DNA of 64,000 nt from Oceanospirillum maris DSM 6286. Its GTDB lineage: Bacteria; Pseudomonadota; Gammaproteobacteria; Pseudomonadales; Halomonadaceae. Below the pieces are notes generated by a model that did not search any database, was not told the DNA's origin, and saw nothing but the letters and a program-made list of their open reading frames with translations. The stretch spans positions 1 to 64,000 of the forward strand of contig NZ_AUGW01000018.1 in NCBI RefSeq assembly GCF_000422865.1. Direction: 5' to 3'. The position numbers were made by a program, and so were the translations under genes. This document shows, piece after piece, positions 63,459-64,000 of the stretch (position 1 is its first letter; each line of letters opens with the position of its first letter).

Positions 63459-64000
63459 TTGACTCAGTTTCGTCCGTGTATTGATCTACACCAAGGGCAG
63501 GTTAAGCAAATTGTCGGTGGTAGCCTTAATGATCAGGGCGCTGATACCAACTTTGTGAGCGAATACAGCAGCCGCTATTATGCGGAGCTTTATCGTCAGC
63601 ATCAGTTGACGGGCGGGCATGTTATCGCCTTGGGTGCCGGTAACCAAGATGCGGCGTTAGAGGCGCTTTCCGCTTGGCCCTTAGGCTTGCAATTTGGTGG
63701 TGGCGTAAACGCTGATAATGCAGGGGCTTACCTTGAGGCCGGTGCATCCCATGTGATTGTCACCTCATACTTATTTGATAAAGGGCAGTTTAGTTGGGAG
63801 CGGTTAGAGGCGATTAAAGCTGTAACAGGTAAAGAGCGTCTTATTCTGGATCTTAGTTGCCGTCGTACGGAACAGGGATGGCATATTGCCACCGATCGCT
63901 GGCAAACAATCACCGAGCTTGCAGTAAATGCAGATACTTTGGCTCAATTAAGTAGCCATTGTGCTGAGTTTTTAATTCATGCCGCAGATGTTGAAGGACT
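63459..64000 (+). CDS. hisA: HisA, eukaryotic (HIS6) type, 3' end outside the window
   Basis: About 180 residues are visible and the frame is still open at the window end. FRPCIDLHQGQVKQIVGGS, FVSEYSSRYYAELYRQHQLTGGHVI, LQFGGGVNADNA and VIVTSYLFDKG match the eukaryotic branch of the 1-(5-phosphoribosyl)-5-[(phosphoribosylamino)methylideneamino]imidazole-4-carboxamide isomerase, an aldose-ketose isomerase of histidine synthesis. TTG 63459 is chosen since GGAG lies seven bases upstream and the family starts near FRPCIDL; an in-frame ATG at 63417 is an alternative. No other his gene is in view. Confidence 0.85.
   Translation, partial: MTQFRPCIDLHQGQVKQIVGGSLNDQGADTNFVSEYSSRYYAELYRQHQLTGGHVIALGAGNQDAALEALSAWPLGLQFGGGVNADNAGAYLEAGASHVIVTSYLFDKGQFSWERLEAIKAVTGKERLILDLSCRRTEQGWHIATDRWQTITELAVNADTLAQLSSHCAEFLIHAADVEG

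Overview
The window is a bacterial chromosome segment of moderate GC with compact operons. The gene content points to a marine gammaproteobacterium, probably of the Oceanospirillales type: monomeric NADP-isocitrate dehydrogenase, class II DAHP synthase, RlmJ, a BtuB/CobO pair under a cobalamin riboswitch, a NosP/NahK pair and a complete-looking type VI secretion (T6SS) operon. This placement is inference from family content; no rRNA or other marker is present.

Layout. 1-4.4 kb is accessory DNA: the end of an IS256-type transposase, a broken IS1182-like transposase, then genes separated by two related 68-69 bp sites ending in GTTAGC that look like integron attC sites. The cargo is a YefM/YoeB toxin-antitoxin pair, a ChrA chromate transporter and a CopD-like membrane protein, followed by a MerR regulator driving a carboxymuconolactone decarboxylase-like gene from a 19-bp-spacer promoter. 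4.4-16 kb is mostly housekeeping: nitroreductase, ABM monooxygenase, class II DAHP synthase, a lysine-methyltransferase-like protein, cobO and btuB with riboswitch, rlmJ, and icd. 15.6-25 kb is a signalling block: a FecR-domain protein, a FIST sensor (NosP-like) translationally coupled to a PAS hybrid histidine kinase (NahK-like), a transglutaminase-like protein, a GGDEF diguanylate cyclase and two solute-binding proteins. 25-35.5 kb holds a YdiJ-type FAD/Fe-S dehydrogenase, an 800-bp gene-free stretch with three DnaA-box-like sites and a probable small RNA, GlpD, a solute-binding protein, a MarR regulator and a SulP transporter with STAS and cyclic-nucleotide domains.

35.5-63.3 kb is the T6SS locus. 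On the minus strand lie vgrG, a DUF2169 protein, two cysteine-rich pentapeptide-repeat proteins, a PAAR-like DUF4150 protein and a DUF3540 protein. Divergently, on the plus strand, run tssB, tssC, hcp, tssJ, tssK, tssL, tssM, a TssB-TssC fusion paralogue, a second Hcp-like gene, tssE, tssF and tssG. The same tightly spaced run continues into four envelope sensor or solute-binding genes: a membrane-anchored TAXI protein, a two-TM sensor, a sensor-HAMP-MFS fusion and an ABC_sub_bind protein. No ClpV or TssA is in the window and TssM has lost its Walker A motif. The diverged second sheath/tube pair and the attached sensor module are the most novel features seen. The window ends in a eukaryotic-type hisA.
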